Source: an uncultured Latescibacterota bacterium
GTDB lineage: Bacteria; Latescibacterota; UBA2968
Direction: 5' to 3'
DNA: 64,000 nucleotides
NCBI GenBank assembly: GCA_958295785.1
Contig: OY282377.1
Coordinates: 3,454,385 to 3,518,384, forward strand
In this document: piece by piece, positions 16,252-24,151 of the stretch
Layout of the letters: every line of letters starts with the position of its first letter
Position numbering within the stretch: position 1 is the stretch's first letter
Program-made: the position numbers and the translations under genes
The notes under the pieces: generated by a model
The model's input: the letters and a program-made list of their open reading frames with translations, nothing else
Databases searched by the model: none
Told to the model about the DNA's origin: nothing

Positions 16252-17930
16252 TGCTCTGCCTTTCCCATTTTCAAGGTCGCCAACGCGGCCTTTCCCCCGT
16301 CCGTCAGGCGGTACTTCTGCAAGGGGCTTCTCGGCTTGTCGGGGATTGTCTTTTCCAGTAATCCTTCATGTAGGAGGCGTGCAAGCCGCTGTTCGAAAGT
16401 ACGCGTTCGGCCAGAATAGCCCGCGGCGACTTGCAACTCCTTGCTCGTAGCCGGTGTTTCAATACACGCTTGTAACATGGCTGAATCTCTAGGTTCCAAT
16501 TCAGCTTGCACCCCTGCTTGCACCCTATCTTGACCTTCTTGCACCCCTGCTTGCACCCTATCTTGACCTTCTTGCACCCCTGCTTGGCCCCTGCTTGGCC
16601 CATTGGCCCCTGCTTGGCCTCTATCTTGACCAGCTTGCCCTTCAGCTTGCCCCCCAACTTGCCCCCCATCTTGCACCCTCGCATGTCCCGAATTCGGCTC
16701 CTCCATAACCCGCCCTGCGAGTGCCTTTCGCCGAATCGTTGTGACGAACCCATCGGTAACGGCAAATTCAGGTTCTGATAAACCGGCCCCGACACAGCGG
16801 CGGATCATGTCCAGCGTTCCGGTTCCCATTCCTTCAATGTATTCGGCGAGATACAGAGACTCGGCCAGCAAGGGGTTGCCCGGTAAAGAATTGTGCGGCT
16901 CGCGTAGCTTTTCGAGGGTCAACGGGGGCGACAGCCTGCCGGGGTTGCGGACCTCTAAGCGGTCGGCGAACAGCATCACCTGTACGCTGCCGTTGCTCGT
17001 GTAGTCGCGGTGCGCCACCGCGTTGACAATGGCCTCGGTCACAACTTCCTTGGGCATCTCGTAGGTTACGGGTGCGCGGACGCTCTCGGCACGGGTGCCG
17101 ACGTGCAACGCGATCTTGCTCAACACGAAATCCACCGCGTGATCGACCAACTCGAACGCCGTGCCCTTATAGACTTGGTAGGACGGAATCGGCTTGGCGA
17201 CCTCGGTTCCATGGAAGTGGGCGCATTTGACCTCGGAGGAGATCAAAAACCGCTGCGGCGATTTTCCGAACAACAACACCGCAGCATGGGTCAGCCGCCC
17301 GTCGTTCAGCAGGTTCAGATGGGCCAGCAACTCCTCGGGCGATGCTTCTTCGGCCAAGGGGAACTGCCGGACACTACGCGCTCGGCGAATGAACCAACGC
17401 ATTCGCTCACTATCGAGATCGTCCAGTGTCGCTCTCGGGCAGGCAACCGCGTCGAATGGCCCCCTGCGGATCAATTCCGCGTTCTCCAGATACTCCACCA
17501 ACGCGGCGTAGAGTTCGGTTTTCAGGTCTTCGGGGGTGTTGAACCGCTTTCGTATCAGCCCGGCTTGGGCCTTGCCGATCAGTGCCCGCATTTTGGGATG
17601 CCGGGCGCCGTCATCCGCCCCCTTGACGAAGATCAAGCGGTGGATGCCGAGGGCACTCGCATGGTCGAACTCCCGTTCTGTCGGCGCAACGCCGGCTTCA
17701 TCCTCGCCGCCATAGCCCCAGCCGAACAATCCCACATAGACATCGCACCGCTCGACTTCGTCCAGATAAAGCGCGTCGGGCCGTTGGTTAGAGGCCGGGG
17801 CGTCCTCGAACAGGAACACGTCGAAAAATCGCCGCAAAAGCGCATCGCCGCGAACATAGTCGCGCAACGCCGCTCGCTCTTGGGCGAACTCGCTCTGTAC
17901 GCTGCTGATGAATAGACGGAGGGGGGGCAT
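16248..17930 (-). CDS. DUF4062 plus AlbA_2/Schlafen-type ATP-binding protein with repeat linker and winged-helix tail
   Basis: This is a 560-residue protein with several domains. Residues 1-120 are DUF4062-like (LRLFISSVQSEFAQERAALRDYV; LYLDEVERCDVYVGLFGWGYG). Residues 165-410 resemble the RecG-related ATP-binding family (AVLLFGKSPQRF; EVVTEAIVNAVAHRDYTSNGSVQVMLFADRLEVRNPGRL; YIEGMGTGTLDMIRRC). Then comes a Gln/Gly-rich linker with 11-residue repeats QAGVQEGQDRV, and last a winged-helix DNA-binding region (ATSKELQVAAGYSGRTRTFEQRLARLLHEGLLEK). The N-terminal domain resembles TIR/SLOG-type effector folds. It sits between the DUF1828-like gene and hsdR with overlapping stop and start, so it is an integral part of the restriction operon, as regulator or accessory defence protein. 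Confidence 0.8.
   Translation of the reverse strand: MPPLRLFISSVQSEFAQERAALRDYVRGDALLRRFFDVFLFEDAPASNQRPDALYLDEVERCDVYVGLFGWGYGGEDEAGVAPTEREFDHASALGIHRLIFVKGADDGARHPKMRALIGKAQAGLIRKRFNTPEDLKTELYAALVEYLENAELIRRGPFDAVACPRATLDDLDSERMRWFIRRARSVRQFPLAEEASPEELLAHLNLLNDGRLTHAAVLLFGKSPQRFLISSEVKCAHFHGTEVAKPIPSYQVYKGTAFELVDHAVDFVLSKIALHVGTRAESVRAPVTYEMPKEVVTEAIVNAVAHRDYTSNGSVQVMLFADRLEVRNPGRLSPPLTLEKLREPHNSLPGNPLLAESLYLAEYIEGMGTGTLDMIRRCVGAGLSEPEFAVTDGFVTTIRRKALAGRVMEEPNSGHARVQDGGQVGGQAEGQAGQDRGQAGANGPSRGQAGVQEGQDRVQAGVQEGQDRVQAGVQAELEPRDSAMLQACIETPATSKELQVAAGYSGRTRTFEQRLARLLHEGLLEKTIPDKPRSPLQKYRLTDGGKAALATLKMGKAEQ
16505..16586 (-). repeat. 33-bp in-frame tandem repeat in the DUF4062 gene linker
   Basis: Two identical 33-bp units (16505-16537 and 16538-16570) and half of a third encode QAGVQEGQDRV repeats. 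Units are a multiple of three, so copy number can change linker length without loss of frame. Shorter G-Q-x-G variants extend on either side. Confidence 0.85.
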
Positions 17931-17942
17931 GCTTTGAGCCTT

Positions 17943-18719
17943 TCATTCGGCAATGCTCTCTCGCAGAAATTGCGCGATTCTGTCTTGGTTCGCGGTTATG
18001 CTGGAAAACTGCTTTTCGCCTAAGTTGCTGAAGCGTGCCAGCACTTTTCGACTGATGGACTCCTGATCCTCAAAAATGGCTAGGGAGCGGAACGGGATGC
18101 CCCACTTCTCGAACTGAAGTAGCGCAATCGTGGCATCGCGGGTCCTGCCGTCGCCCGTAAGGGCATGGACGAAAAGGGGTCGGGGCATACCATTGATTCG
18201 GCAATCCACCGTGTACATCTTTTGGGGGTCGCGTTTGGGATCGTTCCAGTCAAAAACCCTGCGCTTTTCCGGGATGACTTCACACAACAGTGCCCGAAAG
18301 TCATCCATGAAAGTGGATCGAACCCGTTCTCTCGACAGATACGACACGTCGGAGACCTTGAGAAGTGCTTGCACAAAAGAATACAGCGCGTCGCCGTAAC
18401 GCCCGTCCGGCACATCGAGCAACAACTCTCCGTCTCGGTCCTCGACCTGAAACGTGGACAGCGCATTGGAGATGATCTTCTGACGTGTGCCGCTGTGAAG
18501 ATCTCTCTCGTCAATGTCGTAGGTGAGGTGCATGTAGGTGTGCGCCTCGTCGGACAGCACCCATCGCATCCCTTTCTTCTTCAAGACGATAGACAGGTGG
18601 TCGCCATCTTCAAACAGGAAGGGCGTGAACACGCGAAAGCGTTCCATTCCCTCGCCTGCGAGCCGAATCTTTGCCGAAATTTTTTTGCGAAATTCTCGCT
18701 CTATGGTCTCGATAGACAT
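17943..18719 (-). CDS. DUF1828-like protein of the restriction operon, function unknown
   Basis: This is a 258-residue protein. The N-terminal stretch (FRVFTPFLFEDGDHLSIVLKKKGMRWVLSDEAHTYMHLTYD) resembles the DUF1828 family. The C-terminal half carries VDCRINGMPRPLFVHALTGDGRTRDATIALLQFEKWG, a pattern that could be a degenerate nuclease-type core, but no catalytic set is clear. AAGGAG precedes the ATG by nine bases, and it follows the 160-residue gene by three bases, so the two are co-translated. It ends 12 bases before the DUF4062 gene. Position inside a type I restriction operon suggests an accessory defence role; I cannot name a biochemical activity. Confidence 0.7.
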   Translation of the reverse strand: MSIETIEREFRKKISAKIRLAGEGMERFRVFTPFLFEDGDHLSIVLKKKGMRWVLSDEAHTYMHLTYDIDERDLHSGTRQKIISNALSTFQVEDRDGELLLDVPDGRYGDALYSFVQALLKVSDVSYLSRERVRSTFMDDFRALLCEVIPEKRRVFDWNDPKRDPQKMYTVDCRINGMPRPLFVHALTGDGRTRDATIALLQFEKWGIPFRSLAIFEDQESISRKVLARFSNLGEKQFSSITANQDRIAQFLRESIAE

Positions 18720-18722
18720 AAC

Positions 18723-19205
18723 CTACCACTCCTTAAAAAGATTGCCTTGCGATTCGGGCGGCACCTCAAAATTCGCGTCGTCAATCAGACAGTCAAGGGC
18801 ACCGTTATAGTCGGCGTAGCGGTCAGTTGATTTAGCGTAGGTATCTTCCCGCGCTCCTCTTTGCTGATACCGTTCCGTTGCAAAGTGTATGTGAAAATCA
18901 TAGAACGTCTCATTTTCGATACGGTTGGTATGCTCGTGGCTCTTGCCATTGTAGCGGCGAAGGCGAAATAGTTGGTTGGATTGGGGAACTTGAACAGCCA
19001 AGATGACGGAAAAGTCAAGTTGATTGATGCTGTTTTGCCTGAGAATGAGGCGAAATTCGTTCCCTGTCGCACCAACCAGATCTAGGTGTCTTTCCTTGTG
19101 GCCGCGCTTAGTTCTTAGAGATATCCGGTTGCGCCAGTCGGTCGGCAAAGGCTTGCGTTCCTGTAACAACGACGCAATGTCTCGGTCTGAGTACGTAACT
19201 GCCAT
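18723..19205 (-). CDS. Unknown 160-residue protein, partner of the DUF1828-like gene
   Basis: I do not recognise a named family with certainty. The protein is soluble and mixed alpha/beta. Its middle (GNEFRLILRQNSINQLDFSVILAV) looks like a compact beta-sheet domain, and DFHIHFATERYQQRG carries two His residues. It starts three bases after hsdS ends, with GGAG six bases before the ATG, and is followed three bases later by the DUF1828-like gene. The tight spacing suggests a two-protein unit inserted between hsdS and hsdR. A toxin-antitoxin or defence pair is possible but unproven. Confidence 0.66.
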   Translation of the reverse strand: MAVTYSDRDIASLLQERKPLPTDWRNRISLRTKRGHKERHLDLVGATGNEFRLILRQNSINQLDFSVILAVQVPQSNQLFRLRRYNGKSHEHTNRIENETFYDFHIHFATERYQQRGAREDTYAKSTDRYADYNGALDCLIDDANFEVPPESQGNLFKEW

Positions 19206-19208
19206 GGG

Positions 19209-20477
19209 TTACTCCGATTTGACCAGCCGAATCCGTCCCGTGAGAAGTTGTTGCATCATCCCCTGCTTGACAGCGCGGGTCTTATCTCGGCGTCGCTCCA
19301 GCGCGGCGATCTCGGCGTCCATGTCGGAGAGGATGGCGGCGATGGCGGCCTGCTCATTTTCGTCGCTAGGAACACGGAGACGGAACTGTTCTACTTGTTC
19401 CGAGTTCGCTGCAGTAAATGTACTACCCTGCTCGAGAATCTGCCAACGCCCCTCGGCATGGACCAGAGCATGGAATAGAAACGCACAGTCCCCGACCGGC
19501 TTCAATCCACAAACTCCACGTCCAAGACATGCTTCCTTTTTCGCAATCGCAATAGTTCCGACAGGAGCCCGAACCGTAAGAATCAGGTCGTCCGCATCAC
19601 AGTGCTTGCTTGCCTGTGTTGTCCACACGCGGTCAATCGTCTTTCTGTCCTCAATGTCTGCATTTCCTTGAATCAATGGAAGACCCAAGCCTCGTAGGTT
19701 GTAGAACTTAGAAGGCGGTGATTGTCCCATAGTAAGAGCCGCAAGATCAACGAGCGGCTTCTCAGCCCACGCCCCACTGAACCCCGGCAGGCGCGTCTTG
19801 CCGGTGAGAAGTTGCTGCATGGCGGCCTGCTTAATGGCCTGCTTCTTGGCGATCAGTGCCTCCAATGACCGGAGCAGGCCGTCCACATCCGACAACGCCT
19901 CGGCGATGGCGCGTTGTTCTCTGATAGGCGGCAGTGGTATGCAAACATCCCTAAGTGCTCGCTTCGATATGCCAAAGACTTTTAGACCGGTGGCAAGCCG
20001 ACGCAACTGCATCTTCACGGGTGCTTTTTCGAGAAGATAGCCGCGATAGCCGTCACGAGTTTTCTTGTTCTTTGCCCTCAAAAGGAGCGTGTGCAGTCCT
20101 GAAACTGCTTCAGTCGCTCCAAGATTGCGAACTTCCACGCTTTTTCCGACACCGGCCTCGTCTTCGGAAGCATCCGCGACAATTAGATCGCCATCACGAA
20201 GGCGAGTAGCTGTGACACTTTTGTTAGCCAAAAGATGCGGCACTTCGTCACGAAAAAAATCTATGAAGTGATGAAAGCGGGTATGAATGTCACCGTAATG
20301 CACATACAACACAGTGCCAGTATGGCCTAGGTCGGCTCTTGAATTGGAGGCGGTATGCAGATAGTCGAAAAGCTCGCCAATGGAAAACACAGACCAATCA
20401 TTGGGGATTACGCCTACTGTTGTCTGTTTGTAGCCCACTGGCGGCCTTTGCTGAACAGAAAATTCTTTCATTTTCAT
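19209..20477 (-). CDS. hsdS: Type I restriction-modification specificity subunit
   Basis: This 422-residue protein has two target-recognition domains, each ended by the helical spacer typical of HsdS: PPIREQRAIAEALSDVDG..MQQLLTGKTRL in the middle and ENEQAAIAAILSDMDAEI..MMQQLLTGRIRL at the C-terminus. The N-terminal half reads as TRD1 (PNDWSVFSIGELFDYL) and the second as TRD2 (MGQSPPSKFYN), so a bipartite target is expected. The frame is intact. It is separated from hsdM by a PIN/Phd pair and a truncated DUF1016 gene. Just before its start lies a 22-bp sequence matching the hsdM 3' end (20478-20499), suggesting hsdS once followed hsdM directly. Confidence 0.94.
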   Translation of the reverse strand: MKMKEFSVQQRPPVGYKQTTVGVIPNDWSVFSIGELFDYLHTASNSRADLGHTGTVLYVHYGDIHTRFHHFIDFFRDEVPHLLANKSVTATRLRDGDLIVADASEDEAGVGKSVEVRNLGATEAVSGLHTLLLRAKNKKTRDGYRGYLLEKAPVKMQLRRLATGLKVFGISKRALRDVCIPLPPIREQRAIAEALSDVDGLLRSLEALIAKKQAIKQAAMQQLLTGKTRLPGFSGAWAEKPLVDLAALTMGQSPPSKFYNLRGLGLPLIQGNADIEDRKTIDRVWTTQASKHCDADDLILTVRAPVGTIAIAKKEACLGRGVCGLKPVGDCAFLFHALVHAEGRWQILEQGSTFTAANSEQVEQFRLRVPSDENEQAAIAAILSDMDAEIAALERRRDKTRAVKQGMMQQLLTGRIRLVKSE

Positions 20478-20499
20478 GTCACCCCATCTTCTCTAAGTG
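20478..20499 (-). repeat. Third partial copy of the hsdM 3' end, directly before hsdS
   Basis: On the minus strand it reads CACTTAGAGAAGATGGGGTG then AC. It matches the hsdM terminus (CACTTGGAGAAGATGGGGGT) with one substitution and one gap. See the longer copies at 21229-21283 and 21719-21772. Confidence 0.6.
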
Positions 20500-20558
20500 C
20501 CGGTATATCACATTTATAGCTTCCAGCAGATTGATACCGCGTCCACTTTCACCCAGTA

Positions 20559-20780
20559 TCAATCTCTTTCCCGCGACGCGCTGACGGCATCCAGAATGTC
20601 CCCCGTGGTGGCCCGTGTGTTGACACCCGGTACGTCAAACGGCGATTCGGTTGCACTTTCCTTGGCCTTGACAGAAAAAACGCTCCCGTCTTTAGTGCGA
20701 ATTTCCACTTCTTCTTTCTGTGCAAGAGTGAGCAGACGGGCCAGATTTTGGCGTGCTTCCAAATAGGTAAATGTCTTCAT
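20559..20780 (-). CDS. Phd/YefM-like antitoxin paired with the PIN toxin
   Basis: This is a 73-residue protein. MKTFTYLEARQNLARLLTLA, then EVEIRTKDGSVFSVKAKES, is the Phd N-terminal DNA-binding pattern. It begins six bases after the PIN-domain gene ends, so in this pair the toxin gene comes first, the reverse of most phd-doc and vapBC operons. The C-terminal tail (RATTGDILDAVSASRERD) would be the toxin-binding part. With its partner it lies between hsdM remnants and hsdS inside the restriction operon, a position where it could penalise loss of the locus. Confidence 0.78.
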   Translation of the reverse strand: MKTFTYLEARQNLARLLTLAQKEEVEIRTKDGSVFSVKAKESATESPFDVPGVNTRATTGDILDAVSASRERD

Positions 20781-20786
20781 GGGCGA

Positions 20787-21176
20787 TCACTCCACTATGT
20801 TAATCCCCAAATCACGAGCGATTTGTTTCATTCTTTTGTCAAGTGACATGAGGGGTTGGGCCAAGGATTTGGCACAGATCAGAAAATACGCATCGTAGGC
20901 GTAAATGTTGTGTTCAATAGCCAACTCGAGTGCCTTTTGGATGTCGATGCTGACCAGCCTGACCGGAATTAGGTTTGCGGCCTTTTCAGCAACCAAGGCT
21001 TCGGCCTTGGAAATTTGTCTGCGCTTGATCATCGCGGAGAGCGCGTTGCCAATTTCATAAGGCAATATTTCTGGAGCAATCAACACAGCATCCGATGTGA
21101 CTTCTATGATGTGTGCTCTTTCCGGCTCGTTCAATACGACCGCGAGGAAGATGTTTGTGTCAGCGACCAAATTCAT
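20787..21176 (-). CDS. PIN-domain ribonuclease toxin (VapC-like)
   Basis: This 129-residue protein has all four conserved PIN acidic residues: Asp6 (VADTNIF), Glu41 (LPYEIGNAL), Asp95 (AYDAYFL) and Asp113 (SLDKRM). VapC-like PIN proteins are magnesium-dependent RNases that cut tRNA or rRNA when freed from their antitoxin. The start has no strong Shine-Dalgarno. It begins 53 bases past the duplicated hsdM tail at 21229-21283, suggesting the toxin pair entered the operon as one block. Confidence 0.85.
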   Translation of the reverse strand: MNLVADTNIFLAVVLNEPERAHIIEVTSDAVLIAPEILPYEIGNALSAMIKRRQISKAEALVAEKAANLIPVRLVSIDIQKALELAIEHNIYAYDAYFLICAKSLAQPLMSLDKRMKQIARDLGINIVE

Positions 21177-21228
21177 ATAAATATACGATCAAAAAGTGGC
21201 ATAAATAAGACCGGATACAGACGCCAAG

Positions 21229-21283
21229 CTCACAGCGTCACCCCCCATTTTCTCCAAGTGTCCCGCGACCTTGTCGCCAAACG
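21229..21283 (-). repeat. Duplicated hsdM 3' end, second copy (55 bp)
   Basis: It is identical to 21719-21772 except for one extra C and two substitutions, and encodes the relic FGDKVAGHLEKMG. It lies between the truncated DUF1016 gene and the PIN toxin gene. Confidence 0.88.
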
Positions 21284-21363
21284 CCGGTCAGTACACTTGG
21301 GCGGCAGTTTCACGATGGATTCAACAGACAGCGTCTGCACAATTCCCGACATTTCCGGATCTG

Positions 21364-21723
21364 CTAGCTGGGGGGCGGAGGCTCCCTGATGTTACTCAAT
21401 GTCTCTTCTTGAGGGGCCGTCATCAATTTTGCAGACACCGTCTGCAAAATCTCCGAGTAGCACCTATAGAACTTGCACGATAACGCCAAGCTCCGGCTGG
21501 AGCAACCTCGTATCGCCAGTTTGGCCGCCAGTCTTTTGATCAGTGCCACGCCATATTCCGCCCTATCCGCGCCATGCTGTTCATACTCGACGATATACCA
21601 GCCGAACAGCCAGTTCCGCACAACGAGTGAGCGATCAATAGCGCGTACCGCCGAGTGTCGTGTTTCCTCGTGGGTTCGCCGACACAACTCCACGAGATCC
21701 TCGAAATCGAATGCTTGACTCAC
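21364..21723 (-). pseudogene. DUF1016 (YhcG-like) gene, N-terminal domain only
   Basis: This 119-residue product starts at a GTG (21723) overlapping the hsdM stop. HEETRHSAVRAIDRSLVVRNWLFGWYIVEYEQHGADRAEYGVALIKRLAAKL, then GCSSRSLALSCKFYRCYSEILQTVSAKL, matches the DUF1016 N-terminal domain, which in full-length YhcG proteins (about 350 residues) precedes a PD-(D/E)XK nuclease domain. The nuclease part is absent: after about 115 residues the frame enters unrelated sequence and stops at 21364. YhcG-type nucleases commonly accompany type I restriction genes. This one is probably a relic, although a stand-alone N-terminal domain with a protein-binding role cannot be excluded. Confidence 0.72.
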
Positions 21724-21772
21724 AGCGTCACCCCCATCTTCTCCAAGTGTCCCGCGACCTTCTCGCCAAACG
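21719..21772 (-). repeat. hsdM 3' end, original copy of the duplicated 54-bp segment
   Basis: It encodes FGEKVAGHLEKMGVTL and the hsdM stop, plus the start of the DUF1016 gene. Copies lie at 21229-21283 (about 95 percent identical) and, shorter, at 20478-20499. Confidence 0.85.
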
Positions 21773-24139
21773 TTGCCACCTCTTGCTCCAACGCCGGCAG
21801 CGTTTGCGCGTATCGCTCCTCCAATTCCTTCACCCGCCCGGCGAGTTGTTGCGTCAGCCGCTGCACCTCGCTGTCGATCATGTCCTGGATATTGGCGAAC
21901 CATTTGTCCTCGATGACCAGCGTCTTGATCTCGTCCTGAGAGAGCGCGGCATAGTGTGCCAACACCTGCGCGTCCAACTCGGCTTGGGCGTCCCTCACGG
22001 CCTTGTCGGATTTGGACTTGGCTTGGAAAAGGGCGAGGCAGTGCTTGAGGGCGGCATGTTCTCGGTCGCCCTCTAACTCGTCCCGCATGGCCTTGAGCCG
22101 GTTGACCACGCCGATTTTGGTGACCGTCCCTTTGTCATTGGCGGCGTCTTCTAACAGACCGCCCTCGCCGATGTGTTCTTCGATAAATTCCTCCAACGCG
22201 CGAGCGGCGTCCTCCTGCTCCATCCGCAACCCCTCGAGGGCGACCTGTTCAGCGGCGAAGTAGCGCGTCGCGATCAACGCCGGCGGAATCAGATCCATCT
22301 TGTACTTCCCGCGCTTGATGGTCAAGTCCGGCGTTTCCTTGATCTTCTTTGCCTTATCCTCGATGATCCCGCGAGGCTTGGCCGCCTCGACCCAGCCATC
22401 CGCCGCGATGAGATACACATCGTCCTGCATCGTCTCATCCCAATAATTTATCAGACATTGGTACACGTCGTAGCGGTTGAGCAAGGGGAGATCGGCGAAG
22501 CGCGTCAGCAGATCCTCGGACAATTCGTCGATGACCGCCGCGGGACGGGCATTGACCCCAAGTGCCCAAAGGCGCGGCTCGTGGGCCTCGCGCCAAGCCG
22601 TGAAAACAGCCGCAACGCGCGCGCGATAGAACGCGATAGAACTCGAACTCCTCGTGACCGAGAATGACGGCCTTCACCCGTGCGGTCTCGACGCGGGCCT
22701 CGCTGTAGCCCGCGCAACGCGGGGAAGACCGCCCAGTAATCGCGCAGGGCGTCGAGATCGCGGTCGGGAATGCCGCCGTTCAAATGCGCGTGGAGATCGT
22801 GCCAATCCTCTAACTCGCTGGCGTCGATGTAGCGCGGGATGTTCAAGTTGTAGTCGTTGGCCGGGCTGGCGACCTCGGCGGCGGACACTATGCGCGCATA
22901 GCCCGGCTCCTCGACCTGCCGGTTAAACACATCCACAATCCGGTGAATGTCCTGCGCCCGCAGGCGATTCTTGTTGCCATCCTTGAGAAAGCCCCGGCTC
23001 GCGTCGATCATAAAAATGCCTTTGCGGGCGTGGGCGTGTTCTTTGTCGATGACCAAAATGCACGCGGGAATGCCCGTGCCGTAGAACAGATTGGCCGGTA
23101 GGCCGATGATGCCCTTGATGAACCCTTGCCCGATGAGATTTTTGCGAATCTCCGCCTCCTTGTTGCCGCGAAACAACACCCCGTGCGGCAGGATGATCGC
23201 CCCCTTGCCCCGGCGCTTGAGCGACTTGACGAGGTGCAGCAGGAAGGCGTAGTCGCCGTTCTTGGCCGGTGGGATGCCGTACTCAAACCGCCCAAATTCG
23301 TCATTTGCCGGATCGAATCCATTGGCCCATGCCTTGGTCGAAAATGGCGGATTGGCGATGGCGAAGTCAAAGGTCTTGAGGCCGTTGTCCGAGTTCTTGT
23401 AATAGGGCGCGGCCAGCGTGTTGCCGCGCCACAACTCGGCGGTCTCGTGCCCGTGCAAGATCATGTTCATCTGCGCCAAGGCCCAAGTGGCATTGTCCAT
23501 CTCCTGCCCGTAGATGCTGAGGCCGCGCGGCGCGAGGTCCGCGGCTTTGAGCAACAGGGAGCCGGAACCGCACGCGAGGTCGTAAATGGTCTCGTCTTGG
23601 CGGGTGTGCGGGCCGATGCCGATCACCTGCGCCATAACGCGCGAGACCTCGGCCGGCGTGTAGAACTGCCCTTTGGCCTTGCCGGATTCGGTGGCAAAGT
23701 GCCGCATCAGGTACTCGTAGGCGTCGCCCAACAGGTCGTCGCCCTCGGCGCGGTTGGCGCGAAAGTCGAGGCCCTCAAAGATGGCGACCAACTTGGAGAG
23801 GCGGTCTTGCATCTCTTTGCCCGCGCCGAGTTTGCTCTCGTCGTTGAAATCGGCCTGATCGATGACGCCCTTGAGGTCGTTGGCCTCGGCGAGGTGGCCG
23901 ATGATCTTGTTGATCCGGTCGCCGATCTCCTTGTCGCCCTTGAGCGCGGCCATGTCGGCAAAGCCGCCGCCAGTGGGCACTTCGATGAGCGAGTCCGGCT
24001 TGTCGGCTTTGTCCGAGACGTACTTCATAAACAACAAGGTCAGCACATAGTCCTTGTACTGAGAGGCGTCCATGCCGCCGCGCAACTCGTCGCAACTTTG
24101 CCACAGCGATGCGTAGATTTGGGATTTCTTCAGTGCCAT
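21720..24139 (-). pseudogene. hsdM: Type I DNA methyltransferase subunit, frameshifted twice
   Basis: The N-terminal two thirds are intact: helical domain (LKKSQIYASLWQSCDELRGG), SAM motif I DLACGSGSLLL at about 188-198 and catalytic NPPF at 263-266. The frame then shifts near 22705-22715, after YWAVFPALRG. It shifts again at 22622-22641, where TTCTATCGCG is present twice in tandem. Reading continues in the third frame (RVAAVFTAWREAHEPRLWALGVNARPAAVIDELSEDLL) to the stop at 21720. Removing one G and one 10-bp copy restores an 802-residue protein. As sequenced, the product lacks the C-terminal part needed for HsdS/HsdR assembly, so modification and restriction should both be off. A gene 12 bases upstream encodes an RNase II/R. 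Confidence 0.9.
22622..22641 (-). repeat. Perfect 10-bp tandem duplication inside hsdM
   Basis: CGCGATAGAA occurs twice head-to-tail on the plus strand (22622-22631, 22632-22641). The extra 10 bases cause the second hsdM frameshift. Slipped-strand loss of one copy would remove that shift. Confidence 0.92.
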
Positions 24140-24151
24140 TCGCGTCTCACT

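Noticed and set aside
16505-16586. 33-bp repeats considered as a CRISPR-like array
   Set aside because: Units are directly adjacent with no spacers, and they encode a protein linker in frame.
21364-21903. A 179-residue start for the DUF1016 gene inside hsdM
   Set aside because: The upstream 60 codons overlap hsdM in another frame with no domain; the GTG at 21723 that overlaps the hsdM stop fits the DUF1016 start.
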